NCBI GenBank assembly: GCA_007449985.2
Contig: VIIQ02000073.1
Span: 124,001 to 188,000, forward strand
Source: Desmodesmus armatus
Lineage: Eukaryota; Chlorophyta; Chlorophyceae; Sphaeropleales; Scenedesmaceae
Direction of reading: 5' to 3'
DNA length: 64,000 nt
Shown here piece after piece: positions 52,972 to 62,743 of the stretch. The notes below the pieces were generated by a model that saw nothing but the letters and a program-made list of their open reading frames with translations, was not told the origin of the DNA and did not search any database. Every line of letters starts with the position of its first letter. The first letter of the stretch is position 1. The translations under genes and the position numbers were made by a program.

Positions 52972-54903
52972 ATGCAGCTCTCCGCCAGCACCCAGTCCCG
53001 CGCAGCTGCCAAGTGCACCAGCAGCACTGGCAGGACAATGCTGCAGCCCGTGTGCAGTGCACGCCGCACTGCCGCATTCACCAGCACCCAGCAGCAGCAG
53101 CCAGCCTTCAAGCCCCAAGGCAGCCTGTCAATCGTGGCCAGGCGGCAAATGGCCCAGGTCAGTAGCAGCACTGCCACTTGTGTGGCCACGATGCCACACC
53201 CACAGCATCCCCACCACTTGGGTAGCTGATTCGACACAACAAGTATCATCCCTTCCAAAACATGCTATCTGCAACGTACTGAAAACCACTCAATAGCAAC
53301 TGAGGACGTTCACTCAACATCTGACTTGCAGGCTGTGGCCCCCAGGTCTGTGGCCAGGGGTGTGCGTGCTATGGCAGTCAAGGCTGAGATCAGCTATGTG
53401 ATGGTTAAGCCTGATGGAGTGCAGCGCGGTCTTGTGGGCGAGATCATTAGCAGGTGACATGAGGGGCAGCAGGGCCCAGCAAGGGGACGTGGGTGGCATG
53501 ACCTGCAGTTTGTGGGGGTGCTTGGAGCAAGCTCAGCTGGGCTGCATTGGCACCAACGCAGGTGCCGCCGGTGCATACCAAGGCATAGACTGTCTCTGTA
53601 ATAATGCTGATCCAGCAGCATTGCAGTTGCCTCACATTTATGCAACCCACGCAGCTCCTCAACAGCTGCTGCATTATGATCAGAGCAACATCATACGGAG
53701 ACCATTCGACACGTCGACACAACCCCCATACTGCTTGTGCCCCTTCACCGCGCCCTTAACCCCCTGACCGTCCTCAGGTTTGAGCGCAAGGGCTTCAAGC
53801 TTGTTGGTCTGAAGCTGTACCAGACCCCCAAGGAGGTTGCTGAGGAGCACTACAAGGACCTCAAGGAGAAACCCTTCTACGGCAAGCTGGTGGAGTACAT
53901 CGTCAGCGGACCAGTGGTCGCTATGGTGAGACAAGGGGGCAGGGGGGGGGGAGAGGAGGGGGCAGGGGGGGGGGCAGGCAGCCAGCCAGCCGGCCGGCCG
54001 GCAGCCAGGCAGCCAGGCAGGCAGGCAGGGGGCCAGGCAGGCAGCTGGTTGCATTGTACTGCATGCAAGGGCCACAAATTATGTGTGGACCACCCACTCT
54101 GGGCGATGGTGAGACAGGATGGCAGGCAGCCGCCACCCCCAGCAATCTCACATGCACTGCGGATTGGTGATTGCGGCCATGTCAAAACAAAAACACACAA
54201 CAAACACGGAAGGTGGGGGGCCAGTATCAGGGCAGAACTTGCAGAAGCACTTTTCCTGTGTCAGTTTTTGGGCCGGCCAGCCGTCAGCAGCCAGCTCCCT
54301 GCCTTGATTCGCTCAAGCTGTTCAGGTATCAGCGCCCAGCATATATGCCGGGTACCATATTCATGTCTGTTGTGTGCACTGTGCAGGTGTGGGAGGGCAA
54401 CGGCGTTGTTGCCAGCGCCCGCAAGCTGATCGGTGCCACCAACCCCCTGGCCTCAGAGCCCGGCACCATCAGGGGTGATTTTGCCATTGAGGTGGGGCGC
54501 AACATCATCCACGGCAGCGACAGCGTGGAGAACGGAGAGCGGGAGACAGGTGCGCAGGGGCAGAGGGGTGTGCGTGTAAGACTTTGAGTTGTGAGTTGTG
54601 AGTGAGGTTCAAGGCCCGGTATACCGGTAGTGGCACTGTGGTTGATGCTTCCAGCAGCTGCAGCACTATTTTGGCTGCTGTTGACTGCTTCAGCATGTTG
54701 CACTGCAATCCACACAGGCATGATGCCTTCACTGGTGGCGGTGCATAGGTCAATACAAATGGACAAGGTTTGTCACTCTGCTGCCGCCGCCGCTGCTGCT
54801 GCTGCTGCATCTGCTGCTATGTTTCTGCTGTGCAGCGTTGTGGTTCAAGGAGGGCGAGGTCACCTCCTGGGCGCAGCACATGGAGCCCTGGCTGAAGGAG
54901 TGA
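52972..54903 (+). CDS. Nucleoside diphosphate kinase, organelle-targeted (NDPK2-like)
   Basis: Exons 52972-53157, 53332-53453, 53778-53925, 54387-54549 and 54836-54903; all phases agree; 228 aa. About 75 residues of Ser/Thr/Gln/Arg-rich leader ([20 protein letters not shown]...) look like a plastid (less likely mitochondrial) transit peptide. The kinase core is complete: [33 protein letters not shown], the [20 protein letters not shown] segment, catalytic His in RNIIHGSDS and terminal ALWFKEGE. It transfers gamma-phosphate from ATP to other NDPs through a phosphohistidine. Intron 3 contains a (GGCA/GGCC)n tract near 53975-54045. TGTAA at 54973-54977 lies 70 bases past the stop. Confidence 0.96.
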
Positions 54904-55403
54904 TGGGGCAGACACGGACCACGAATCTTTGCAGCAGCAGGGTGTAGCAGGGTTGTAGACACAGGGAGTGGTTGTAACTTCTGAAACCTCCGTAACCCTT
55001 GGCAGCAGACAAATGCTTTGGGTGCACCTCCAGCTCAAGGTGTTGGCTCCCAGTAAGGCTGTCAACCAGAGCCGCCCAAGCTGTGAAGAATTTGACCAGC
55101 ATGGACTGCATTGAGCACGTCCAGAGTGCGGGTCAGTGCATTGTATCAAGCTGCAAAACCTAACCAGCACTGGACAGCCTTGCAACCGCGAGAGCCAACC
55201 TGGCGAAGCCAGCCTAGCGGCGGTTGTGAAACCCTGTTCAAAGCGCTCCAAACCCTGGGTATGGCCAGTGGGGTTCAGAGATTCGAGTAATTGCAGGAGT
55301 GTGTTGGTTTGGATGTTGCCAACCTGCACGTTAGGCAGAGCTCCAGGAAACAAAGCATAGGTGCGGTGCAGTTGGAGTCCACACCACTCACAGCACTGGT
55401 GCC
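54904..55403. other. Intergenic region NDP kinase - histidinol dehydrogenase
   Basis: 500 bases hold the NDP kinase 3' UTR with TGTAA at 54973-54977 and the upstream region of the next gene. No other gene is evident. Confidence 0.5.
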
Positions 55404-58400
55404 ATGCAGTCCCTCGTCAAGGGCACTAGCTGCAGCTGCCCATATCGCAAATCAGGAGCACACAAATCCTCTGCGCGTGCAGCATCAGCAGTGATGGCAT
55501 CCAACAAGAGCAGGAGTGGTCGGCTCCATGTAAACGCCGTGGCCAGTATTGAGAGGACGCTGAAGACTGTGTCAGCAGAAACTATCAGTGAAGATGAAAT
55601 CAAGAAGCTGATGCAGCGGCCTCGGATCGATTTTACATCCATCCTTGGCACGGTGGGTTTCTGCAACTGCTGTTGCTACTGCTGCTGGGGCATTCCACCG
55701 ATCCATATAATCCACACGCACAACAGCCCATTGTTCTGCGATCAGCGTGTGAAATGAGTCCTGCTTACACGATGTAGGCTTACAACCAGGCCACACACTG
55801 CCCTTGGATTGCAGGTGGGCCCAATCTGTGAACAAGTGCGGCAGGAGGGAGATGCAGCAGTGCGGCAGCTGACGGAAAAGTTTGACAAAGTCAAGCTGGA
55901 CGACATCTGCATACAAGTGCAGGTGTGCATTGCTGGCAGCAGGTGCCACCCTTTAGGGGGGTTGACTGCACTGCTTCGTTGAGGGTGTCCGGTGAACACA
56001 TGTGAAACAATGGGGGCCCCATGCAAACATCTTGGAAGCAGAACCAGCTGTTACCAGCACGACTCGGGTTCACTGTACCAGTTGCATGGCTTCCGCTGCA
56101 TGCGGGCTTCAAACAGATGTATTGGAGCACTATACCCCTCCTCCTGGGATCCTCCCCCCACCACCACATTCCCAGTTACAGCAGTGTCTAAGCCACCCTC
56201 GGACTGTGCAAGTACTTGCCTCCACGTTCGCAATCGCAGTTGCCTCCCCTCCTCTCGCCCCCACCCCATTCATTACCCCCCGCCCCCATCCCCAAATGCA
56301 GGACCTCCCATGGCCTGAGCTTCCAGAGGATGTGACAAAGGCATTTGATCGGCATACTCCCACTTGTGGGTCTTGACCTGTGCAAGCCTGTGTCACACCC
56401 CACACATCCTCTCACCCCCTCTCCCCAACACACCCCTGACCCCCCCCCCACCACCACCACAACCTCCCCCCCCCCCCTCTCAAAACAAACAGGACCTCCC
56501 ATGGCCTGAGCTCCCAGAGGATGTGACAAAGGCGTTTGACGTGGCCTACGCCAACATCCGCGCATTCCACGAGGCGCAGCGCGGCACAGACGTGTCTGTT
56601 GAGACAATGCCTGGTGTGACCTGCCGCCGAGTGACTCGCCCCATCAACGCAGTGGGGCTGTACGTCCCTGGCGGTACTGCAGTACTGCCCAGCAGTGCAC
56701 TCATGCTGGCAGTGCCAGCACAGATCGCAGGTGGGTACGTCAAGACGGGTTTGGGGGGGTGTCTCCTCCTCCTCCTCCTCCACCACCAGCAGCAGCAGCA
56801 GATGGACAGTGGGGGTGCAGCAGCAGCGACAGCTCAGGTAGCAGGTGGGCTTGGCAAAGGTTTGGTGTCAGAGACATAGAGCACAGATGAGATCCAAATT
56901 GCAGCCAGTGCTGCCCAGCAGTGCACTTTTGCTGCCAGTGTAGGTACAGATTGCAGGTGGGTACAGAGGGTGTTTGGGTGTGTTGACACATGGCTTGTGA
57001 GTGCTCGGGATCCAGCAGCAGCAGCAGCAGCAGCAGCAACGGCACAGAATGCAGGTGCAGCAGCTGCCCCGGGTTTGAGGGGGGGGGGCTCTAGCGCAGT
57101 TAACAGTAGCCAGCAGCGACAGCTCAGATTGCAGGTGGGATTGGCAATGGGTGTGTGTTGATACAGAGAGTGCATTTGGACCTGGACTGCAGCAAGTGCT
57201 GCCCACCAATGCACTCATGTTGGCAGTGCCGGCACAGATTGCAGGTGGGTACAGGCAGGGGGTGCCTCCAGCAACAGCAGCAGCAGCAGCAGCACGTGGA
57301 GAAGGGGGGAGCAGACAGCAGCAGTGATAGCACAGATGGCAGGTGGGTGGCAACAGCGAGGGGCGGTCAAGTCAAGCAACAGCAGGCAGCAGCAGTAGCA
57401 GCAACAGTGAAGCAGCAGGGCAAGTTGCGAAGGCATGCCCTCTCTGTGCTGACACACCCATCCACCAGTGCCACTGCCAGTGCTCCTGCAGGCTGGGGCA
57501 CAGTTGCGCTGGCCACACTCCTTCACCCAATGGCAGCGGCACGCTGGAAGTGTCTCATGTGCCACACCAGCTAGTATGGCCCCCGCCCTTGAGGCTGGAC
57601 GGTTCCTGGACATCCACAGCCGCTATGCTCACTGTCCCTCACACGCACCCCTCTTCCCTGATTGTTTCCTCCCCCCCCCCCTGCAGGCTGCGGCACAGTT
57701 GTGCTTGCCACCCCCCCTCGCCCTGATGGCAGCGTGACCCCTGAGGTCCTCTACTGTGCAAAGAAGGCTGGTGTGACCCACCTGCTCAAGGCAGGAGGTG
57801 CCCAGGCAGTAGCAGCCATGGGCTGGGGCACACAGACCTGCCCCAAGGTTGACAAGATTTTTGGGCCTGGCAACCAGTTTGTGACTGCTGCCAAGATGCT
57901 GCTGACTAATAGTGAGGCTATGGTGGCTATTGACATGCCAGCGGGACCCAGCGAGGTGCTGGTCATTGCAGGTGGGTGGTGGAGCCAGGTTGAAGAAGTT
58001 TGTGTGTTGACGCATGCCTTGAAAACAGCCTCTATGCACGTTGATAACAGGGGCAGAGCTGTGTGCATAAGGTTCAACCCTGGCAGGCAATGCCATTGAT
58101 GTGTGGCGAATGTGTCTGCGTGTAACATTTTCTTCCCCATAAGCACAGGGATACCATGAAGCATGCATGCGATGCTACTGTGTGCTGGGGGGGGGGGGCT
58201 GCTCACGGACCTCACTCTGCAAGCTGGGGCTTGAGGCTACAGGAGGGTGAGGTTGACAAGTAGGGATGGGGCTTGGACGGATGAGATGAATGTTGATGCA
58301 TGCCTACCTTTTTGCCTACCTTTTCTCCACCCTTCCCTGCTGCAGACGAGGGAGCCAACCTGGCCCACGTTGCCGCCAACTTGCTCTCCGAAGCAACAAT

Positions 58401-59713
58401 GTAGGGATGTTTGTTGATGTATGCCTGCCTGCCTTCTGTGCACCCTTCCCTGCTGCAGACGAGGGCGCCAACCCGGCCCACGTTGCCGCTGACCTGCTGT
58501 CTCAGGCCGAGCACGGTCCTGACAGCCAGGTTGTGCTGCTGGCCCTGCCTGGTGTGGACCTGGACGCGGTGCAGACGGCGGTGCAGAAGCAGTGTGATGA
58601 GCTGCCGCGCAATGAGACAGCTCGCAAGGCACTGTCACACAGCTGCATTGTGCAGGTAGGGGAGGGGTGGGTGGGCTGATGCATGTGAGGTTACTGTAGC
58701 GGTGTGCAATTGAGAATGCCCATGTGTCGAGAAGGCGGGAGCGCGGAGTTTAGTGAGGGCAATTCGGGGACGGCAGGGGCAGCAGTGTATGCAGCATGGG
58801 TTGACAGGGCAGCTGTGCATTGAAGACGCATTGTGTTATACACAGAAGTGGCTGAGGTGTGCAAGGCTGCAGTGTGGTTGGTTCAAACAACAACTTGTTG
58901 TCATGGTTTGTGGCGTGAGGGCTGTTGCACACAACTGAGGCGTAGTGTTTTGCTGCGGAGGCAGTTGCAACGGCCAGCAAGTTCTGCTCAACGGAAAAGC
59001 TGATGGCAGGTGCAGTTTCACTGCTCCAATTGTGCATTGGCTGCTTGTGCTGCTGCTGCTGCTGCCGCAGGTGCGTGATCGTGAGGAGGCTGCACGGATC
59101 AGCAATGCCTACGCCCCCGAGCACCTGATTGTCAACGTGCAGGACGCAGAGTCATGGCTGCCGCTGCTGGACAATGCCGGCAGCATCTTCATGGGCAGGT
59201 GCGGGCAAGCACCATTATCTACGCTGTGTGCTCCAGGGGTGTTCGTTGTACAACTTGGTGCTACCACCATCGCCACCCCTACTAGACTGGATCAGCCCAT
59301 GCTTGAGTCGATTCCCTTCATCAAGAACAGCATGTCACAAGTTGTGGAGTTGATTCTGAAGGACATCACCCATATTGAATGCCCAGGAGGAGTGAGCCAT
59401 GTGCCAGGCTGGCATGCCGCAACCCCCCTAATCGCCGGCTGCCTGCTGTGCGGTCGGCCTCCCTGTGTGCAGGTGGACACCTGAGAGTGTCGGTGACTAC
59501 GCCAGCGGCACAAACCACGTGCTGCCCACGTATGGCTATGCACGCATGTACAGCGGGGTCAGCTTGGACAGCTTCACCAAGAAGATGACAGTGCAGAGCC
59601 TCAGCTACGAGGGTCTGCAGGTGCTTGGACCACACGTGGCCAAGATGGCGGAGGTCGAGGGCTTGGACGCACACAGACGGGCTGTCACGTTGAGGTTGGG
59701 CCTGAGCAGTTGA
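55404..59713 (+). CDS. hisD: Histidinol dehydrogenase, plastid
   Basis: Exons 55404-55652, 55815-55922, 56493-56730, 57687-57971, 58459-58655, 59071-59198 and 59473-59713; all phases agree; 481 aa. The leader ([20 protein letters not shown]...) resembles a transit peptide. The enzyme performs the last two steps of histidine synthesis, NAD-dependent oxidation of histidinol to histidine. Family signatures: [68 protein letters not shown], the [16 protein letters not shown]lu-His pair, and [14 protein letters not shown]. Length fits the family. The introns hold several decayed copies of neighbouring exon edges, listed separately; the exons chosen are those that keep frame and family sequence. TGTAA at 59776-59780 lies 63 bases past the stop. 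Confidence 0.96.
56294..56349 (+). repeat. Copy of HDH exon 3 5' edge with acceptor
   Basis: After an AAATGCAG acceptor, bases 56302-56349 match exon 3 start (56493-56540) at 45 of 48 positions. All three differences are synonymous third-codon changes ([16 protein letters not shown] preserved). Beyond that the copy slips frame and ends in a stop at about 56375. Confidence 0.9.
56686..57345 (+). repeat. Serial decayed copies of HDH exon 3 3' edge with donors
   Basis: The true edge (..CTGGCAGTGCCAGCACAGATCGCAG|GTGGG, ending 56730) is echoed at 56908-56956 and 57196-57244, each followed by GTGGGTACA. Shorter echoes ending GCAG|GTGGG lie near 56826-56844, 57116-57134 and 57325-57342. The spacer words (CAGCGACAGCTCAG, runs of CAGCAG) also recur, giving a compound unit of about 200-290 bases. 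Confidence 0.88.
57484..57575 (+). repeat. Copy of HDH exon 4 5' edge with acceptor
   Basis: CTCCTGCAG followed by GCTGGGGCACAGTTGCGCTG... parallels the exon 4 start (57687: GCTGCGGCACAGTTGTGCTT...) over at least 47 bases. In the exon's phase the copy starts [18 protein letters not shown] and reaches a stop. Confidence 0.82.
58341..58404 (+). repeat. Copy of HDH exon 5 5' edge with acceptor
   Basis: TGCAG plus about 52 bases duplicate the start of exon 5 (58459) with a 113-base period. The copy encodes [17 protein letters not shown] then a stop, against [17 protein letters not shown] in the exon. The pyrimidine tract upstream (CACCCTTCCCTGCTGCAG) is duplicated identically. Confidence 0.92.
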
Positions 59714-60002
59714 CGATCGCTTGTCCAATGTTACTGGGAGGCCTTCTGCCACGTCGTGTTACCATCCGTGCAAGTTGTAAATGCAGATGTGGTATGTTGC
59801 TGGTGTTTTGTGCGTTTCTGTGCAAAGTGACGCTCTGATCAGGTCTGGTTGACGAATGACATCTGTGACGTTGAAGGTGCACTGCAGCGCGCACCAAGCT
59901 CCCTTCACACAACACTCATTCGCTTTCAACAACATGATTGATCAGTCTCAAGGCGAGATGTCCATGATGTCGTTCCAGCCTTGACCAAACTTGGCAACAG
60001 CG
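59714..60002. other. Short intergenic region, HDH - Sec lyase-like
   Basis: 289 bases with the HDH polyadenylation signal (TGTAA, 59776-59780) and the upstream region of the next plus-strand gene. No other feature recognised. Confidence 0.5.
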
Positions 60003-62743
60003 ATGCATGCCCTTAGCCTTCACGGTGGCTCCAGCAAGAACTGTTTATCCGAGGCCAGACACGAACACTCACGTCAGACCTTCACCTCGCACCCCAGACC
60101 GTTCCACACCACTCCCCATCAGTGCCAAAGCAGGCGCGTACCACCTGCCCGTGTGATCTCCCAGCGGCCCAAGCCTGTGCGTTTCAGGCAACAGCAGCTG
60201 CAGGATCAGTGGGTGCAGCTGATGGGGCTGGCCCAGACCACAGAGCCCAAAGTGGCAACAGCAGAGGGGTGTGGTGTTGGAGCAGCCCTCCCTCACATGC
60301 AAGACTGCGTATACCTAGGTAAGCTACCGCATTGAGTCCTGTACAGTATATAAGGCATGATCAGCTTGTACAGGCAGCCCAGACAGTGCTGCTACAGGCC
60401 CTTGACCAAACATGCACAACTGACGTCGTCGGGCGGGCTACCAGGCAGCTGCTTGTTGCTGCCCAAGCAGTGTCTCCTTTGGTCTTTTCATGGCAACACC
60501 CACCTCTGACGCTGCTGGGTTGCATTGCTGGGTTGCACCGCAGACTACAATGCGACCACACCAATTTACCCTGAGGTCACAGCAGCCATGCAGCCCTTCA
60601 CCTCCCAGCACTTTGGCAACCCCTCCAGCGTCCACACCTATGGCCTGGCCACACGGGCAGCAGTGGACAAGGCACGGCAGCAGGTGGCAGCCCTCATAAA
60701 CTGCTGGGCGGACGAGCTCGCTTTCACCAGCTGTGGCACTGAGGCTGACAACTGGGCTATCTGGGGCTCTGTCATGGCGCGCAAGGATACTGTGGAGGGG
60801 ACGCCGCATGTGGTGACATCAGCTGTGGAGCATCCTGCTGTCACCAAGTGCCTGCAGCAACTGCAGCAGCTGGTGAGTAGTGGCAGCGGCAGTGCTGTCG
60901 CTGGGAATGCGTGGTTGCACAGGCACTTGCAGCAGGCAGTAGAGAGGCGCTGCCCAGCCTGTCCACCGAATCCAACTGCTGAACCATGCAAAGCCACTCA
61001 AGATTTCCACCTGCAGCTTGATACCGCTTGAAGCCCTCTGCCAATTGTCAGTGTTGCAGCAGAGTCATCATTATCATCTTGGCTGCTTACCCTTGAGCAG
61101 TTTCTCATGCTCAATGCCCCGCATGTGCTGCCGTTGTCTGCTGTGCAGGGTCTGTGCACCTACACAGCTGTGGGTGTGGATGCAGCTGGCCTGGTGTCTG
61201 CTGATGATGTGGTGGCTGCGCTCACACCCAACACAGTGCTGGTCAGCATCATGCACAGCAACAATGAGGTGAGAGGGGACCTTACGCAAGGGGTGGTTCT
61301 CCTTGGTACTGACTGGTGCGCTGAGGCTTTACATCATCTATCGACTGGGCTTGACTGGGATGGCAACAGCTTGAATTTCTTGAATGCGAGCATTGCTTCA
61401 TGTGTGTCCCATTGGCAGCAGCTGTAGTGAATGGCAGCAGCATGCTCTTCACAAATGCAACTTGCGTGGTGACCGTGGCAGCAGATTCAGATGGGACGGA
61501 GCCTGTCTCATGCTGCGGGTACCAGGACCCCAGGGCATTCAGACTACACCTGCCACTCGCCTTACCGAAGTCCAGAGCGGGTCCCGATTCAGCATCTGAC
61601 TGTACATCACACCCGTTGCCTCCTTGCCCCACCTGCAGGTCGGCACCATCCAGCCCATTGCTGCCATCACTGCTGCCGTCAAAGCAGCGCGCCCCGGCAT
61701 CCTAGTGCACACAGACGCGGCCCAGAGCATGGGCCGGCTGGATGTGGACGTGCAGGGCTTGGGAGTTGACCTGCTGACGCTGGTGGGGCACAAGTTTGGT
61801 GCGCCCAAGGGCGTTGGTGCGCTGTTCATCAAGCGCGGGGTGAAGCTGGTCAATCTGTTCAGTGGAGGCAGCCAGGAGGGCGGACGGCGTGGCGGGTGAG
61901 TTGGCTTTGGGGAGGGGGTGATGGCACGGGTGGGAGAGCATGGGAGGTTACAGCGGCAAAGAGGCAGGGCGGGCAGTTCTCAGGATGACGGTGGCAGGGG
62001 ATGGCAAGGGAGCGCCATGTCGTGCACAATAGCTGGGAGCCTGCAATGTCCCAACTGCTAGCTGACGTCAGGTCGTAGTGGTGTGGCGGTTTTGTAGGTA
62101 CCGCGAGCGCGCTCGCAAGCATGCCGTGCGTCCACGTGCTGCACCTGCTGAAACCTGACTATTCGTGCTGTCCTGCCTTGTACTCCCTCCGTCCTGTGCT
62201 GTGCTGTGCTGTGCTGTGCTGTGCTGTGCTGTGGTGTGCAGGACTGAGAGCGTGGTGCTTGTGGTCGGCCTAGGTGCAGCAGCAGAACTCGCGTTCACAG
62301 AGCGCTCTGAGCAGCAGCGGCACATGCGCGACATGCGCGATCGCCTCAAGGCAGGCCTGCTCTCCATTTTCCCGCCAGAAATCGTCCAAGTCAACGGGCC
62401 GCAGGACACCTCCCTCGTACTGCCCAACACCCTGAGCATCAGCATTAAGGGTTTAGCAGCGCCCAGCCTCCTGCAGATGCTGGAGGATAAGCTTGCTGCA
62501 TCAGCGGGTGCTGCATGTCACAGCAGCAGGGGCGCCAGCGTGTCCCCTGTCCTGCAGGCCATGCGGTTGGGTCCTGTGTGGGCTGTGGGGACGTTGCGGC
62601 TCAGCACGGGACGACACACCACGGCGCAGGAAGTGGACCGGGCTGTGCAGCTGATCTATGGAGCGGCGGTGAAGCAGGGGATCATCTCAGCACACCAGGA
62701 CAAGCAGCAGCTGGCAGCTGGGGTGCATGCGCTCAGGAACTGA
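60003..62743 (+). CDS. Selenocysteine lyase / cysteine desulfurase-like PLP enzyme
   Basis: Exons 60003-60318, 60544-60872, 61149-61268, 61639-61895 and 62242-62743; all phases agree; 507 aa. The first ~100 residues are His/Pro/Arg/Gln-rich and suggest organelle targeting. The class V aminotransferase fold begins at VYLGDYNATTPIYPEVTAAM, then FTSCGTEADNWAI, SAVEHPAV, SIMHSNNEVGTIQPI, VHTDAAQSMG (PLP region) and LVGHKFGAPKGVGALF with the Schiff-base Lys. The catalytic-Cys loop SAGAACHSSRG followed by SPVL resembles animal selenocysteine lyase more than IscS/NFS1. The reaction would be removal of Se or S from Sec/Cys to give alanine. Which substrate is used cannot be read from sequence. Confidence 0.92.
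62197..62236 (+). repeat. (CTGTG)n microsatellite abutting a splice acceptor
   Basis: About seven tandem CTGTG/TGTGC pentamers run directly into the TGTGCAG acceptor of the last exon of the Sec lyase-like gene. They serve as its pyrimidine/U-rich tract. Confidence 0.85.

Noticed and set aside
57001..57060. CAG/GCA-rich stretches in HDH introns as coding exons
   Set aside because: They do not keep phase with HDH exons and the family alignment is complete without them.
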